Below, piece after piece: positions 27,963 through 37,298 of a DNA stretch of 64,000 nt. The translations under genes and the position numbers were made by a program. The notes under the pieces are model-generated. The model made no database searches. It was not told where the DNA came from and saw only the letters and a program-made list of their open reading frames with translations. Source of the stretch: JACCXG01 sp963717745. Lineage in GTDB: Bacteria > Acidobacteriota > Vicinamibacteria > Vicinamibacterales > 2-12-FULL-66-21. The first letter of the stretch is position 1, and every line of letters starts with the position of its first letter. The DNA lies in the NCBI GenBank assembly GCA_963717745.1, contig CAVQXJ010000029.1, positions 186,001 through 250,000 on the forward strand, read 5' to 3'.

Positions 27963-28001
27963 ACTAACCAGTTAGTTAGTACTGACTAACCGGATAGTTA
28001 A
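27963..28001. promoter_or_regulatory. Probable TetR operator cluster
   Basis: ACTAACCAGTTAGT (27963-27976), GTTAGTTAGTACTGACTAAC (27971-27990; a 20-base palindrome with one mismatched pair) and ACTAACCGGATAGTTAACC follow one another with shared half-sites, ending ~40 bases before the TetR start. AT-rich palindromes in this place are the usual autoregulatory operators of TetR proteins. Confidence 0.75.
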
Positions 28002-28107
28002 CCAACGACGTGGCCATTGTCAAGCCCGGGTTCGGCGCGGGTTCGGCGCTCGGGGCTTCCGGGTGAAAATCGTCGCAAACTGGCTCATTCGCAGGCATGC
28101 GAGCATT

Positions 28108-28182
28108 TACAGGAGGGTCAGGAGATCAGGAGGTTTCATTGGTCCTCAAGAAGAATTCTCCTGAACTCCTGGCCCTCCTGTA
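28108..28182. repeat. Inverted repeat with CAGGAG-unit arms
   Basis: Two 25-base arms (28108-28132 and 28158-28182; outer sequence TACAGGAGGG) are reverse complements with two mismatches, separated by 25 bases. It lies in the gap 28011-28276, which holds no gene, between the TetR gene and the end of the LytTR regulator gene. Confidence 0.75.
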
Positions 28183-28276
28183 GATCGCCGGCGTTGGGAC
28201 CAGCCTGAAGCGTCTCCAAGCGGCCGGCTGTCACGAGCCATCCGGGTTGGGAGTTGGGAGTTGACAGCGCTAGCGC

Positions 28277-29026
28277 CTACAACAGCTTCGCGAGCCGCGC
28301 GTAGCCCGCCCGGCTCACCGGCAGCCGCGTGCCGTCGCGCAGGATCGCGACCCGGCTGTCCTTGGCGTAGAGCTCGACCCGCGCGATCCGCTCGATGTTC
28401 AGGAGGTAGGAGCGGTGGATCCGCACGAAGCGCGCCGGATCGAGCTGGGGCTCCAGCGCGCCCATCGTCTGATCCTTCAGATACTGGCGGCCCTCGGCCT
28501 TGAAGCAGACGTAGTCGTCCTGCGCCTCGACGTAGTCGATCTTCTCGACCGGAATCACGTGGACCTGCGAGCCGTCGCGGATCAGCACCCGCTCCACCGG
28601 ACCGGTCTTCGGCCGCGCGTCGGCGACCAGATCGTCGATGTCCACGGCGCCCTCCTGCGCCTGCAGCCGCATCCGCACCCGCGTCAGCGCCTCGGCCAGC
28701 CGCTCCTCGCTGAACGGCTTCAGCAGGTAGTCCACCGCGTGGACCTCGAACGCGCGCAGCGCGTACTGGTCGTAGGCGGTCGTGAAGATCACCGGCACCT
28801 GACGGCCGATCAGCTCCAGCACCTCGAAGCCGTTCAGCTTCGGCATCTGCACGTCGAGAAACATCAGATCCGGCGACAGCTCGGCTACCGCCTTGACCGC
28901 ATCGAACCCGTTGCCGCATTCGGCCACCACCTCGATGCCCGGGTGGTGCTTCAGATATTCCCGCACCACCGTCCGCGCCAGCGGCTCGTCGTCCACGATC
29001 ACCACCCGCAAGGTCTCGGCGGTCAT
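28277..29026 (-). CDS. LytTR-type response regulator
   Basis: 249 residues from the ATG at 29026. Receiver domain: VVIVDDEPLART, phosphoacceptor Asp in PDLMFLDVQMP, and the switch Lys in VDYLLKPF. LytTR DNA-binding domain from ~145: VIPVEKIDYVEAQDDYVCF and RFVRIHRSYLLNIERI. The start overlaps the kinase stop by four bases, so the pair is co-translated. By family it controls envelope or transport genes; the neighbouring LiaF-like gene suggests envelope stress. Confidence 0.92.
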   Translation of the reverse strand: MTAETLRVVIVDDEPLARTVVREYLKHHPGIEVVAECGNGFDAVKAVAELSPDLMFLDVQMPKLNGFEVLELIGRQVPVIFTTAYDQYALRAFEVHAVDYLLKPFSEERLAEALTRVRMRLQAQEGAVDIDDLVADARPKTGPVERVLIRDGSQVHVIPVEKIDYVEAQDDYVCFKAEGRQYLKDQTMGALEPQLDPARFVRIHRSYLLNIERIARVELYAKDSRVAILRDGTRLPVSRAGYARLAKLL

Positions 29027-30085
29027 GCCGTTTCCCCGACCGTCACCGGCAGCGCCAGCTCGACCCGCCACCGTTCGCCGCGCTCCTCGGCGACCAGCGT
29101 CGCGGCGGGACCGTGGAGCGCGCGCAGCCGGGCGCCGACGTTCGCCAGCCCCACCCCGGTGCCCGGGCGCTTCGGCCGGTCCGGATCGCACGGATTGTCG
29201 ACCACGATCCGCAGCCAGCCGTTGTCGCGGGCGGCGGTCACCTGGACCGTGCCCCCCTCGAGCAGATGAGCGATGCCATGCGTCACGGCGTTCTCGACCA
29301 GCGGCTGCAGCAGCAGCGGCGGCACCAGACAGTCTCCGGCGTCCCCGGCATCGACCACCACCGACAGCCGATCGCCGAATCGGACCCGTTCAATCGCGAG
29401 AAAATTCTCGATCAACGCCACCTCGCGTGACAGGGTGATGCGATCGGCGCCGCCGAGCGCCACCGTCTGCGCGCAGAAAGTCGCCGAGCAGCAGACACAT
29501 CCGTCTCGCCCCCTGCGGGTCGGCCATGGTCAATGCGCTGATCGAATGCAGGCTGTTGAACAGGAAGTGCGGATCGATCTGCGCGCGCAGCGACCGCAGC
29601 TCGGCCTCGCGCGCCAGCACCTGCCCCTGCAGCCCGCGCCGGAGCGCGTCCTGCGACGCCTCGAACACGACCAGCACGTAGCTGACGGCGAGCGCCAGCA
29701 GATAGAGCAGAATGCCGGTGCCGAACAACAGGGTCTGGGTCGCGGCGAACGTTCGCTCCCCCTGCGCCGGCCACCGCGTGGCGATGAGCGCCAACCACCC
29801 CCGGCCGAGCACCAGCCACATCGCCGACGACAGCACGGCCGCGCCGAACGCCGTGGCCACGACCCGAATCACGCCGGTGCCGGCGAGCGGCATCGACCGC
29901 GCGACGTACCAGGCCGACAGACAGATGAACGAGTACGCGACCGCCAGTGGCAGGCCGGCGCCGAAAGCGCCGGGCCACGGCAGGCCCCCCTGGAGCGCGA
30001 GGACCGCCGCCAGCAGCACCCCCATCAGCAGCCACAGCAGCAGATACACCGCAAGATGGCTGCGGCGGGCCAGAAGCGGATACAT
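29023..30085 (-). CDS. LytS-type sensor histidine kinase, one frameshift
   Basis: About 353 residues after repair. Four to five membrane helices, then a coiled segment and the His_kinase domain LRAQIDPHFLFNSLHSIS with the phosphorylated His. A one-base slip near 29470 (LLGDFLR to QTVALGGADRI) leads to the ATPase part: VPPLLLQPLVENAVTHG (N box) and GTGVGLANVGARL (G box). It forms an operon with the LytTR regulator and the LiaF-like protein. The slip is repaired by removing one base. Confidence 0.86.
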
Positions 30086-30096
30086 GCGTCAGTTCG

Positions 30097-30804
30097 TCAG
30101 TTCTTGATTTCCACGCCCGCCATCACGACGAACCCCCTGAGCACCAGGCGGTGCCGCGAGGCGCCCTGCGGCGGCCGCGTCTTGTCGTCCACACCGCCGA
30201 GGATGGGGGTCACCCTCGACACCACCGTCCAGTCCGGCGGCACCCGAAGCTCGATCCCGCCCCACAGCGCGAAGATGTCGATCACCGCTTCCCCGTCGAT
30301 GCTCGCATGCCGGAGGTCGATCTCGCAGCCCCCCATCATCGCCGTCAGCTCGCCGCCGCGAAAGGCCGCCGAATTGTTGCCGCGCGACACGCCGCCGAGG
30401 AGCGCCGTCACCCTCATCACGGCGTTCGAGTCCTCGATGAGGCGCCGCCGGGGACCGGACACACCTTGCCAGACCAGGAACAACCCGCAGAACACCAGCA
30501 GCGCCGGCCACATTTCCCAGAGGCTGACCCGGACGAGGGCGGTCTGTTCGAGCAGCAGCCACGTGCCGATCACCACGAACATGAACCCGCCAAAGGCCCC
30601 GCCGGCCCCATCGCGCGAGCTCCAGACCTTCACCAGCCCGAGCGCGATCACGGCCGCCGGCCAGAACCGCAGGTAGCGCTCGGCCTCCAGCACCTGGAGG
30701 TTGTCGAGCGTCATCACCACCCCGACCAGGCTGACGAGGAGACCGACGAAGAGTTGAGGGGTGAAGCGGAGGATCGCGTCGGGGGATGGATGCTCGGGAG
30801 GCAT
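30097..30804 (-). CDS. LiaF/LiaI-like membrane protein
   Basis: 235 residues. Three to four N-terminal helices (QLFVGLLVSLVGVVMTLDNL is the LiaI/DUF5668-type start), then a beta-rich C-terminal domain of the cell-wall-active-antibiotic response type with ALLGGVSRGNNSAAFRGG and LTAMMGGCEIDLR. LiaF-type proteins inhibit a sensor kinase until the envelope is stressed. The gene lies 12 bp before the kinase gene, so it probably regulates it; that link is inferred from position. Confidence 0.83.
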   Translation of the reverse strand: MPPEHPSPDAILRFTPQLFVGLLVSLVGVVMTLDNLQVLEAERYLRFWPAAVIALGLVKVWSSRDGAGGAFGGFMFVVIGTWLLLEQTALVRVSLWEMWPALLVFCGLFLVWQGVSGPRRRLIEDSNAVMRVTALLGGVSRGNNSAAFRGGELTAMMGGCEIDLRHASIDGEAVIDIFALWGGIELRVPPDWTVVSRVTPILGGVDDKTRPPQGASRHRLVLRGFVVMAGVEIKN

Positions 30805-30888
30805 GCTCGACGATACCCGGGCGGGCCTCGACTTCGGCGGGCGTTCCGGCGAACCCTCGCCGGTGTCCGGTGAACGGCGTGGAACGCG

Positions 30889-31448
30889 CTACTTGTCCGG
30901 CAGACCCGCCTCGCGGCGGGCTCGCTTCAATGCGGCCAGCGCCTCGTCCACTTCCTTCTGGCCGCGTCCTTCTGCCGCTCGGTCACCGCGTTCTTCAACT
31001 TGTCCATCGCCTTGGTGACCGCCCACTGCAGCGCGAACGATGTCGCGGCGACGACCAGCGCCTGCTTGTTGTCGAAGGCGGCGTAGCCCTTGACGTCGGT
31101 GGGCGTGACGAGGTCGAGGAATTCCCGATGGGTCATCGCGCCGAGCGGCGTCGGCCCCTTCCGCCAATCCGGTCCGAGGATGTCGTCGATGGTGGGACTG
31201 CGGCTGAACACCTGCACCCGAAACACCGGGCGGACGCTCTCCGGCCGGATCGCCGCGGGACGCGAGACCGCCCGCCGGATCTTGCCGATGTTGACCGGCA
31301 GCGCGTCGGCATTGATGGGCGTTGCCGGTGAATCCGTGGCAGCGGGCGCGGGCGGCGCTGCGGGCGGCTCTGTCTGCTGGGCCGCCGCAGCGCTGGCCCA
31401 GCCGAGCAGCACCGCCAATCCCAGGACCGTGATTCTTGGAAACCCCAT
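30889..31448 (-). CDS. Exported hypothetical protein, frameshift near the C-terminus
   Basis: About 186 residues after repair. Signal peptide LAVLLGWASAAAAQQ, a Pro/Ala linker, then RPVFRVQVFSRSPTIDDILGPDWRKGPTPLG and HREFLDLVTPTDVKGYAAF. A slip near 30955-30970 moves from RQKDAA to KEVDEALAALKRARREAG; unlike most others this one needs an added base. Not recognised beyond being probably periplasmic. Confidence 0.6.
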
Positions 31449-31672
31449 CGGAACCTATTAGGACGCCACGCGCGTGCGCACGGCTTGTCCGCGAGCGGGA
31501 CAGTTCTGTCCGCAACTGGACAGCCCCGCCACCGCAAAACCAGAGCTTCGCCGCCATTTCCCAGGATCTTTCGACGTTCCGGTTCGGCACGACGATGGCT
31601 CTCAGGGTCCGGGCAGCCCGTGATCCGACCAACGACACTCCCTTACGATCGCACGAGCGGCCCTGGGAAGCC

Positions 31673-34095
31673 ATGCTGAATCAGTTCCTTCACGACCTCC
31701 GCTACGCCGGCCGTATGCTGCTCAGAGCGCCGGCGTTCGCGGCGATCGCCATCCTCACGCTGGCGCTGGGGATCGGCGCGAACACGGCGATCTTCACCGT
31801 GGTCAACGCCCTGCTCCTCGGCCCGCTGCCCTACCGTGACCCGGCACGGCTCGTGACGGTGTGGCAGGACATGCGGGCGCGCGGCGGGCCGGCCGACGAA
31901 TGGGCGACGCCCGGCAACTACGCCGACTGGCGCCAGCAGACCGGCCTCTTCAGCCAGCGTGGCGGTGATCGCCGGCTGGCGCCCCACGCTGACCGGCGCG
32001 ACCGAACCGGAGCCGCTGCCGGGCGAGCAGGTCTCGCATGACTACTTCACGGTTCTGGGCGTGCCCGCCGCGCTCGGCCGCGGCTTCCGCGAACAGGACG
32101 ACGTGCCGGCCGCCGCGCGGGTGGCGATCATCAGCGACGGGTTGTGGAAGCGGCGGTTCGGCGGGTCTCCGGCCGTGGTCGGCCGCACGCGTGATGCTGA
32201 GCGCCGAGCCGCACGAAATCGTCGGCGTGCTGCCGGCGACGTTCCGGCCGATCGTGAACGCGTCGGCCGACGTCTGGCGGCCGTTGCGGCTGAACCTCGC
32301 CAATCCGTCTCGCGGATCGGTCGTGCTCCGCACCGTGGCCCGTCTGGCCGATGGCGTCTCGCTCGAACGCGCGCAGAGCGACGCGAGCGCACTGGCCCGC
32401 CGCCTCGAGGCGCAGCACCCGCGGTTCAACGAGAAAGTCGGCTTCCTGATCGTCCCGCTGCACGATCGGGTGGTCGGGGACATCAAAGGCGGACTGATGG
32501 CGCTCGCCGGATCGGTCGCCTTCGTGCTGCTGATTGCCTGCGCCAACATCGCCAATCTGCTGCTCGCCCGCGCCTCGTCGCGAGGACGCGAGCTGGCGGT
32601 GAGGACCGCGCTCGGCGCGGCCCGCGGACGGCTCATCCGGCAGTTGCTGACCGAGAGCCTGCTGCTGGCCGCGCTCGGCGGGCTGGCGGGACTCGCGGTC
32701 GGCGTGTGGTCGGTCGACGCGCTGGTGGCGATCGCTCCGGCCGGGACGCCGCGCCTGAACGAAGTCGCGCGTCGACCCGGCCGTGTTCCTGTTCGCCGCG
32801 ACGCTGACGGTCGTGACCGGGCTGCTGTTCGGTCTGGTGCCCGGCGCTGCAGGCGTCGCGCGACGATGTCGCACAGCCGCTGAAGGACGGCGCGCGAGGC
32901 GGCGCGGCGGCGGCGGGCCGCGGCGTGCGCCGCGCGCTGATCGCCGCGGAAGTGGCGCTGGCGCTGATGCTGCTGACCGGCGGCGGACTGCTGCTCCAGA
33001 CCTTCGCCCGGCTGCAGTCGGCGGACCTCGGCTTCGATCCCCGCCAGCGTGCTCGCCGGCTTCGTCAACCCTCCACGCGCCGGCGGCTACGACACGATGG
33101 CCAAGCACCTCGCGTTCTACGACACAGGTGCTGGAACGCGCGAGGGCGCTGCCGGGCGTGCGCCAGGCCGCGCTGGCATCGGTGCTGCCGCTCAGCGGCG
33201 ACAGCGACACCAACTTCGAGATCGACGGACGACCGGCGGCGCGTCAGCCCGTCGCAGACGCCGGTGACCTGGTATCGCCTGGTCAGCGCCGACTACTTCG
33301 CGGTCGATGGGGATGCGGCTCGTGCAGGGGCGCGCCGTCGCCGACGCGCGACGCAGCGCCCTCGGTCGTCGTCAACGAGACGTTCGGCCGGACGCTATTT
33401 CCCGGGCGAGGATCCGATCGGCCAGCGGATCCGCTTCGGCGGCGCCGAGAGTCCGTGGTTCACGATCGTCGGGATCGTGGCGGATGTGCAGGGTGCGCGG
33501 CGCGCGGGAGCCGGCGCGCGTCGAAACGTACATTCCGTACTGGCAGATCACCGAGCCGGGCATGAACGTCATCCTGAAGGCCGACGGCGACCCGGCGCTC
33601 CTCGCGGCGCCGTTGCGACGCGCGGTCGCGGAGCTCGATCGCACCGTTCCGGTCGCCGGCATCACGACGCTCGAGGCCATCGTCGGTGAATCGATCGAGC
33701 AACCGCGATTCCTCGCCCTGCTCGCCGGGGCGTTCGCGGCGCTCGCGCTGATCCTGGCGGCGGTCGGCCTCTACGGCGTGATGGCCTACACGGTGTCGCA
33801 GCGCACCACCGAGATCGGGGTCCGGATGGCGCTCGGCGCCTCCACCGCGGAGGTGTTCGGGCTGGTGGTCGGCGAGGGCCTGAAGCTGACCGCCGTCGGT
33901 CTCGCGCTCGGGGTCGCCGGCTCGGTGGCGGTGGGCCGGCTGCTGACCGCCCTGCTGTTCGGGGTCGGCCCGGCCGACCCGCGGACATTCGCCGTTACTG
34001 CGGCGATGCTGGTGATGGTCGGGGCCGTCGCCTGCGTGATCCCGGCGCGGCGGGCGACCGGGCCGATCCGATGGTCGCGGTACGGGGCGGAGTAA
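31673..34095 (+). pseudogene. MacB/FtsX-like ADOP permease with about eleven single-base insertions
   Basis: The family is clear: LNQFLHDLRYAGRMLLRAP, AILTLALGIGANTAIFTVVN at the start; VLLIACANIANLLLARASS in the middle; TVSQRTTEIGVRMALGAS and IPARRATGPIRW at the end, ~800 residues in all. The coding frame moves forward one step at each of about eleven places (near 31950, 32190, 32775, 32850, 33045, 33130, 33255, 33315, 33350, 33397, 33493). Each is repaired by deleting one base, and the family sequence continues without loss. The ATPase gene 88 bp downstream is its likely partner. A recent pseudogene or a local run of sequencing errors are both possible; the latter is favoured. Confidence 0.8.
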
Positions 34096-34183
34096 GATTA
34101 GGCTGCTAGGCAAGACACGGCCGGCTCCGGCGAGAAACCGTTCGACACCGCGGCCCGTCTAAGAGGCGAAAGGTACAGACCAC

Positions 34184-34936
34184 ATGGCGTTTTTCTCACG
34201 TTCGACCCCGCCCGCACCCACGCCGGTTGCCGATGCGCTGCCCTCCGACACCGCGCTCGCGCCGAACGTGCTGATCGGGCTTCGCAACATCGAAAAGTCC
34301 TACGCGCACGGCACCAGCCGCAGCTACGTCCTGCGCCGCATCAACGCCGACATCAAGGAAGGCGAGTTCGTCTCGATCATGGGGCCGTCGGGCGCCGGCA
34401 AGTCCACGCTGCTGCACATCATCGGAATGCACGACAGCGCATGGACCGGCGAGTACTACTTCCTCGATCAGCCGGTGCACAAGCTCGCCGCCAAGGACCG
34501 CGCGAAGCTGCACAAGCAGTACATCGGCTTCGTGTTCCAGAGCTACCACCTGCTCGACCATCTGACGGTCTACGAGAATCTCGACATCCCGCTCTCGTAT
34601 CGCGACATCAAGAAGTCCGACCGCGAGAGCATGGTCTGCGACATCCTCGACAAGTTCGCCATCGTCGGCAAGAAGGACCTCTATCCGAATCAGCTCTCGG
34701 GCGGCCAGCAGCAGCTGGTCGCGGTGGCACGCGCGGTGATTTCAACTCCCAAGGTGATTCTGGCTGACGAACCGACGGGCAACCTGCACACCAGTCAGGG
34801 CAAGGAAATCATGGAGCTGTTCCGGAAGCTGAACGAGGGCGGCACCACGATCATCCAGGTCACGCACTCAGAAGCCAACGCCGCATACGGCAGCCGGATC
34901 ATCCAATTGCGCGACGGCTGGGTCGTCGACGAATAG
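34184..34936 (+). CDS. ABC transporter ATPase, MacB/LolD type, with altered D-loop
   Basis: 250 residues, intact. IMGPSGAGKSTLLHIIG (Walker A), FVFQSYHLLDHLTVYEN (Q-loop), LSGGQQQLVAVARA (signature; the usual R after QQQ is L) and VILADEPTGNLHTSQG (Walker B, with H where LolD/MacB has the D-loop Asp). IIQVTHSEANAAYG supplies the switch His. An N-terminal ~25-residue Pro/Ala extension precedes the domain. It probably powers the ADOP permease encoded just upstream. The H and L changes look like a subfamily trait rather than damage. Confidence 0.9.
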   Translation: MAFFSRSTPPAPTPVADALPSDTALAPNVLIGLRNIEKSYAHGTSRSYVLRRINADIKEGEFVSIMGPSGAGKSTLLHIIGMHDSAWTGEYYFLDQPVHKLAAKDRAKLHKQYIGFVFQSYHLLDHLTVYENLDIPLSYRDIKKSDRESMVCDILDKFAIVGKKDLYPNQLSGGQQQLVAVARAVISTPKVILADEPTGNLHTSQGKEIMELFRKLNEGGTTIIQVTHSEANAAYGSRIIQLRDGWVVDE

Positions 34937-34994
34937 CCCCGGGGTCCGTACGCAGGAGGGGCCGGCCTCAGTCGCGGGCCGGCCCCTTCTGCAT

Positions 34995-35378
34995 CTACCA
35001 GCGCGGCTCTTTCCTTTTGCCGCCGCTGAAATCGTCGCCGCCACCACCGCCGCCGCCGCGATTACCGCCGCCCCCACCAAATCCTCCACGGCCACGACCG
35101 CCGCCGCCGCCCCCACCGAAGCCGCCTTCAGGCTTCGGCCGCGCCTCGTTGACGACCAGCCCGCGGCCCTCGAGCTGGAACTCGTGGAGCTCGCTGATGG
35201 CCTTCTGAGCCTCCTCGTCCGTGGTCATCTCGACGAACGCAAACCCGCGTGCGCGGCCGGTCGCCATGTCGCGCATGACGCGGACATTGTCGACCTTCCC
35301 CGCACGGCTGAAGAGTTCGGTGAGCTGATCCTCGGAAGTCGTATACGGTAGGTTCCCGACGTAGAGTCTCCTGCCCAT
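34995..35378 (-). CDS. RRM-type RNA-binding protein with Gly/Arg-rich tail
   Basis: 127 residues from the ATG at 35378, which has a purine-rich AAGGGGAC upstream. A single RRM (~1-82) shows RNP2 (LYVGNL) and RNP1 (RGFAFVEM). The C-terminal 45 residues are GGGGRGRGGFGGGG-type repeats ending in KRKEPRW. This architecture is the cyanobacterial/bacterial Rbp type, linked to cold response and RNA chaperoning. It converges with the ABC gene across ~58 bases. Confidence 0.93.
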   Translation of the reverse strand: MGRRLYVGNLPYTTSEDQLTELFSRAGKVDNVRVMRDMATGRARGFAFVEMTTDEEAQKAISELHEFQLEGRGLVVNEARPKPEGGFGGGGGGGRGRGGFGGGGGNRGGGGGGGDDFSGGKRKEPRW

Positions 35379-35584
35379 GCTGTCCCCTTGCTCCTGCCGA
35401 AAATGATGCGCGACCTTCACAGCCACGAACCAACCACCGTCGCGCTGAGGCGGCCGTTCCCGTGGGACGCTGACGCGGTTTGTGCGGGCCGTGCCGCGCA
35501 TCAGGCAGCGGCGCCCAATCGGCTGCAGATGAAGCAGAATGCATGCCGTTGCTCGCAGGGCTGACGGCCTGTAGAGTCAGAGGG

Positions 35585-36472
35585 ATGCGAGCCTGGCAGA
35601 AACGACGACCGATTTGGCGCCTGGCGATTGGCGGAGTCATCCCAATCGCGTTGGCGCTCAGCTGCGCCGCCTGCCGTCCAGCCGGCCGGCACTACGAGCT
35701 GAAGGGACAGATTCTGGCCGTGGATCCCACTCGTCAGGAGCTCACCATCAAGCACCAGGACATCCCCGGTTTCATGCCGGGTATGACGATGGCGTTCAAG
35801 GTCGGGGACCGGCGTCTGATGGACGATCGCATCGCCGGCGAGCTGGTGACCGCCACCCTCGTCGTCAATGACAGCGAGGTGCACCTGCGCGCCGTCACTC
35901 GAACCGGTTTTTCGGCGGTGGAGGACGGGCACGCGACCACTCGCGTGATGGATCTGGTGGAACCCGGACGCCCGGTCCGCGATGCGGCGCTCGTCGACGA
36001 GACCGGCACCCGGCGGCGGCTGGCGGACTGGCGGGGACGGGTCCTGGCCGTCACGTTCGTATACACGCGATGTCCACTGCCCAACTTCTGTCCGCTCCTG
36101 GATCGACACTTCAAGGCCGTGCAGACCCAGGTGCAGCAAGACGGCAGTCTCCGCGATCGCGTCCAACTGCTGTCGGTCAGCTTCGATCCGGACCACGATT
36201 CGCCGGAGGTCCTGGCGAAACGGGCGGCCGCGCTGGGCGTAGATCCCGCGGTCTGGCACTTCCTGACCGGCGAGCGCGAGACCGTCGAAACGTTCGCCGC
36301 GCAGTTCGGCGTCTCGGTCGTCCGCGACACGTCGCCCCCCGACGCAATCGAGCACAACCTCAGGACCGCCATCATCGATGGCGAAGGCACGCTGGTGACG
36401 ACGTTGAGTGGCAGTGAGTGGACCCCAGGCGACCTGGTAGCGGAGCTCCGGCGTGCGCGCGCGAAGCGTTGA
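35585..36472 (+). CDS. CusF-like copper-binding domain fused to an SCO/SenC thioredoxin-fold domain
   Basis: 295 residues from the ATG at 35585 just before the signal segment, which ends in the lipobox-like SCAAC. Residues ~35-105 are CusF-like: YELKGQILAVDPTRQELTI, DIPGFMPGMTMAFKV with the Met-rich copper site. Residues ~130-295 are SCO-like: TFVYTRCPLPNFCPLLD carries Cys pair CPLPNFC and the later His is in DAIEHNLRT. By family it delivers copper to cytochrome oxidase or other periplasmic cuproenzymes. The end overlaps the next start by 20 bp. Confidence 0.9.
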   Translation: MRAWQKRRPIWRLAIGGVIPIALALSCAACRPAGRHYELKGQILAVDPTRQELTIKHQDIPGFMPGMTMAFKVGDRRLMDDRIAGELVTATLVVNDSEVHLRAVTRTGFSAVEDGHATTRVMDLVEPGRPVRDAALVDETGTRRRLADWRGRVLAVTFVYTRCPLPNFCPLLDRHFKAVQTQVQQDGSLRDRVQLLSVSFDPDHDSPEVLAKRAAALGVDPAVWHFLTGERETVETFAAQFGVSVVRDTSPPDAIEHNLRTAIIDGEGTLVTTLSGSEWTPGDLVAELRRARAKR

Positions 36473-37130
36473 GCGTCCCGAGCGGACGGCCTTCACAGCC
36501 GCGGAACGGCGGCTGATCGATCGGCTCACGACACCACGCGCGGTGCAGCACTTCTTGAACCGCCTGCCCTACAACAACGAACCGGCCGGCGAGACGTTGC
36601 GGAGCTTCCGCGGTGTGGTGCGCCACGGCACCGCGCATTGCCTCGAAGCGGCGCTGTTTGCCGCGGTGGTTCTGGAGGCCCACGGATACCCGCCGCTGGT
36701 CTTGAGCTTCGAGTCGATCGACCGGCTCGATCACGTGATCTTCGTCTACCGGACCGCGACCGGCTGGGGCTCGGTCGCCCGGTCGCGCGATCCCGGCCTG
36801 CACGGCCGGCGTCCGGTGTTCACCTCGCCGCGGAATCTCGCGCTGAGCTACGTCGATCCGTATGTCGACTACACCGGCCGCGTCACTGCCTACGCGGTGG
36901 TGGATCTTCGCGTGATGGGGACCTACGACTGGCGCCTCGGCGACGTCAATGTGTGGAAGGTGGAGCGGATGCTGCTCGACTGGCCGCACCGCCGGATCCG
37001 AACCTCGAACCGCCGCATCGCGCGATGGCGCGCGCGCTACCGGGCATTCAGGCGGCAGCATCCGGATCGGAAACCGGTGTTCTATCCGCGCCGCGATCGC
37101 TGGACGGCGCTGCCGCCAACCTCGGAATAA
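36453..37130 (+). CDS. Transglutaminase-like cysteine protease-fold protein
   Basis: 225 residues. RHGTAHCLEAALFAAVVLEAHG followed by LDHVIFVYR and then SRDPGLHGR gives the Cys-His-Asp order of transglutaminase-like proteins. The C-terminal ~50 residues are very basic (RIRTSNRRIARWRARYR). No signal peptide. Start chosen at 36453, overlapping the SCO gene; a later start would lose little. Function unknown; the coupling with a copper protein may be fortuitous. Confidence 0.6.
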   Translation: MRARSVERPERTAFTAAERRLIDRLTTPRAVQHFLNRLPYNNEPAGETLRSFRGVVRHGTAHCLEAALFAAVVLEAHGYPPLVLSFESIDRLDHVIFVYRTATGWGSVARSRDPGLHGRRPVFTSPRNLALSYVDPYVDYTGRVTAYAVVDLRVMGTYDWRLGDVNVWKVERMLLDWPHRRIRTSNRRIARWRARYRAFRRQHPDRKPVFYPRRDRWTALPPTSE

Positions 37131-37298
37131 ATCCCAAATCCCAAGCTCCAAATCCCAACCACTCCCAACTCCCAAATCCCAACAGCCAACTCCCAACTGC
37201 CAAATGCGCTCGCCGTTGGCAGTTGGGAGTTGGAAGTTGGGTTTGGGATTTGGGAGTTGGGAGTGGTTGGGATTTGGAGCTTGGGATTTGGGATTTGA
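37131..37298. repeat. Large palindrome of CCAAATCCCAA units (family 2, copy 3)
   Basis: Fills exactly the gap between the stop codons of two convergent genes (37128-37130 and 37299-37301). Left arm AAATCCCAAGCTCCAAATCC and onward, right arm TTGGGATTTGGAGCTTGGGA and onward; loop near 37205-37215. Placement suggests a bidirectional terminator role. Confidence 0.88.

Noticed and set aside
31673..34095. Programmed +1 frameshifting
   Set aside because: No shared slippery motif was found among the sites, and no bacterial precedent exists for about eleven programmed shifts in one gene. Sequence error or recent decay is more likely.
35017..35208. Pro-rich open frame opposite the RRM protein tail
   Set aside because: It is the antisense of the Gly-rich repeat.
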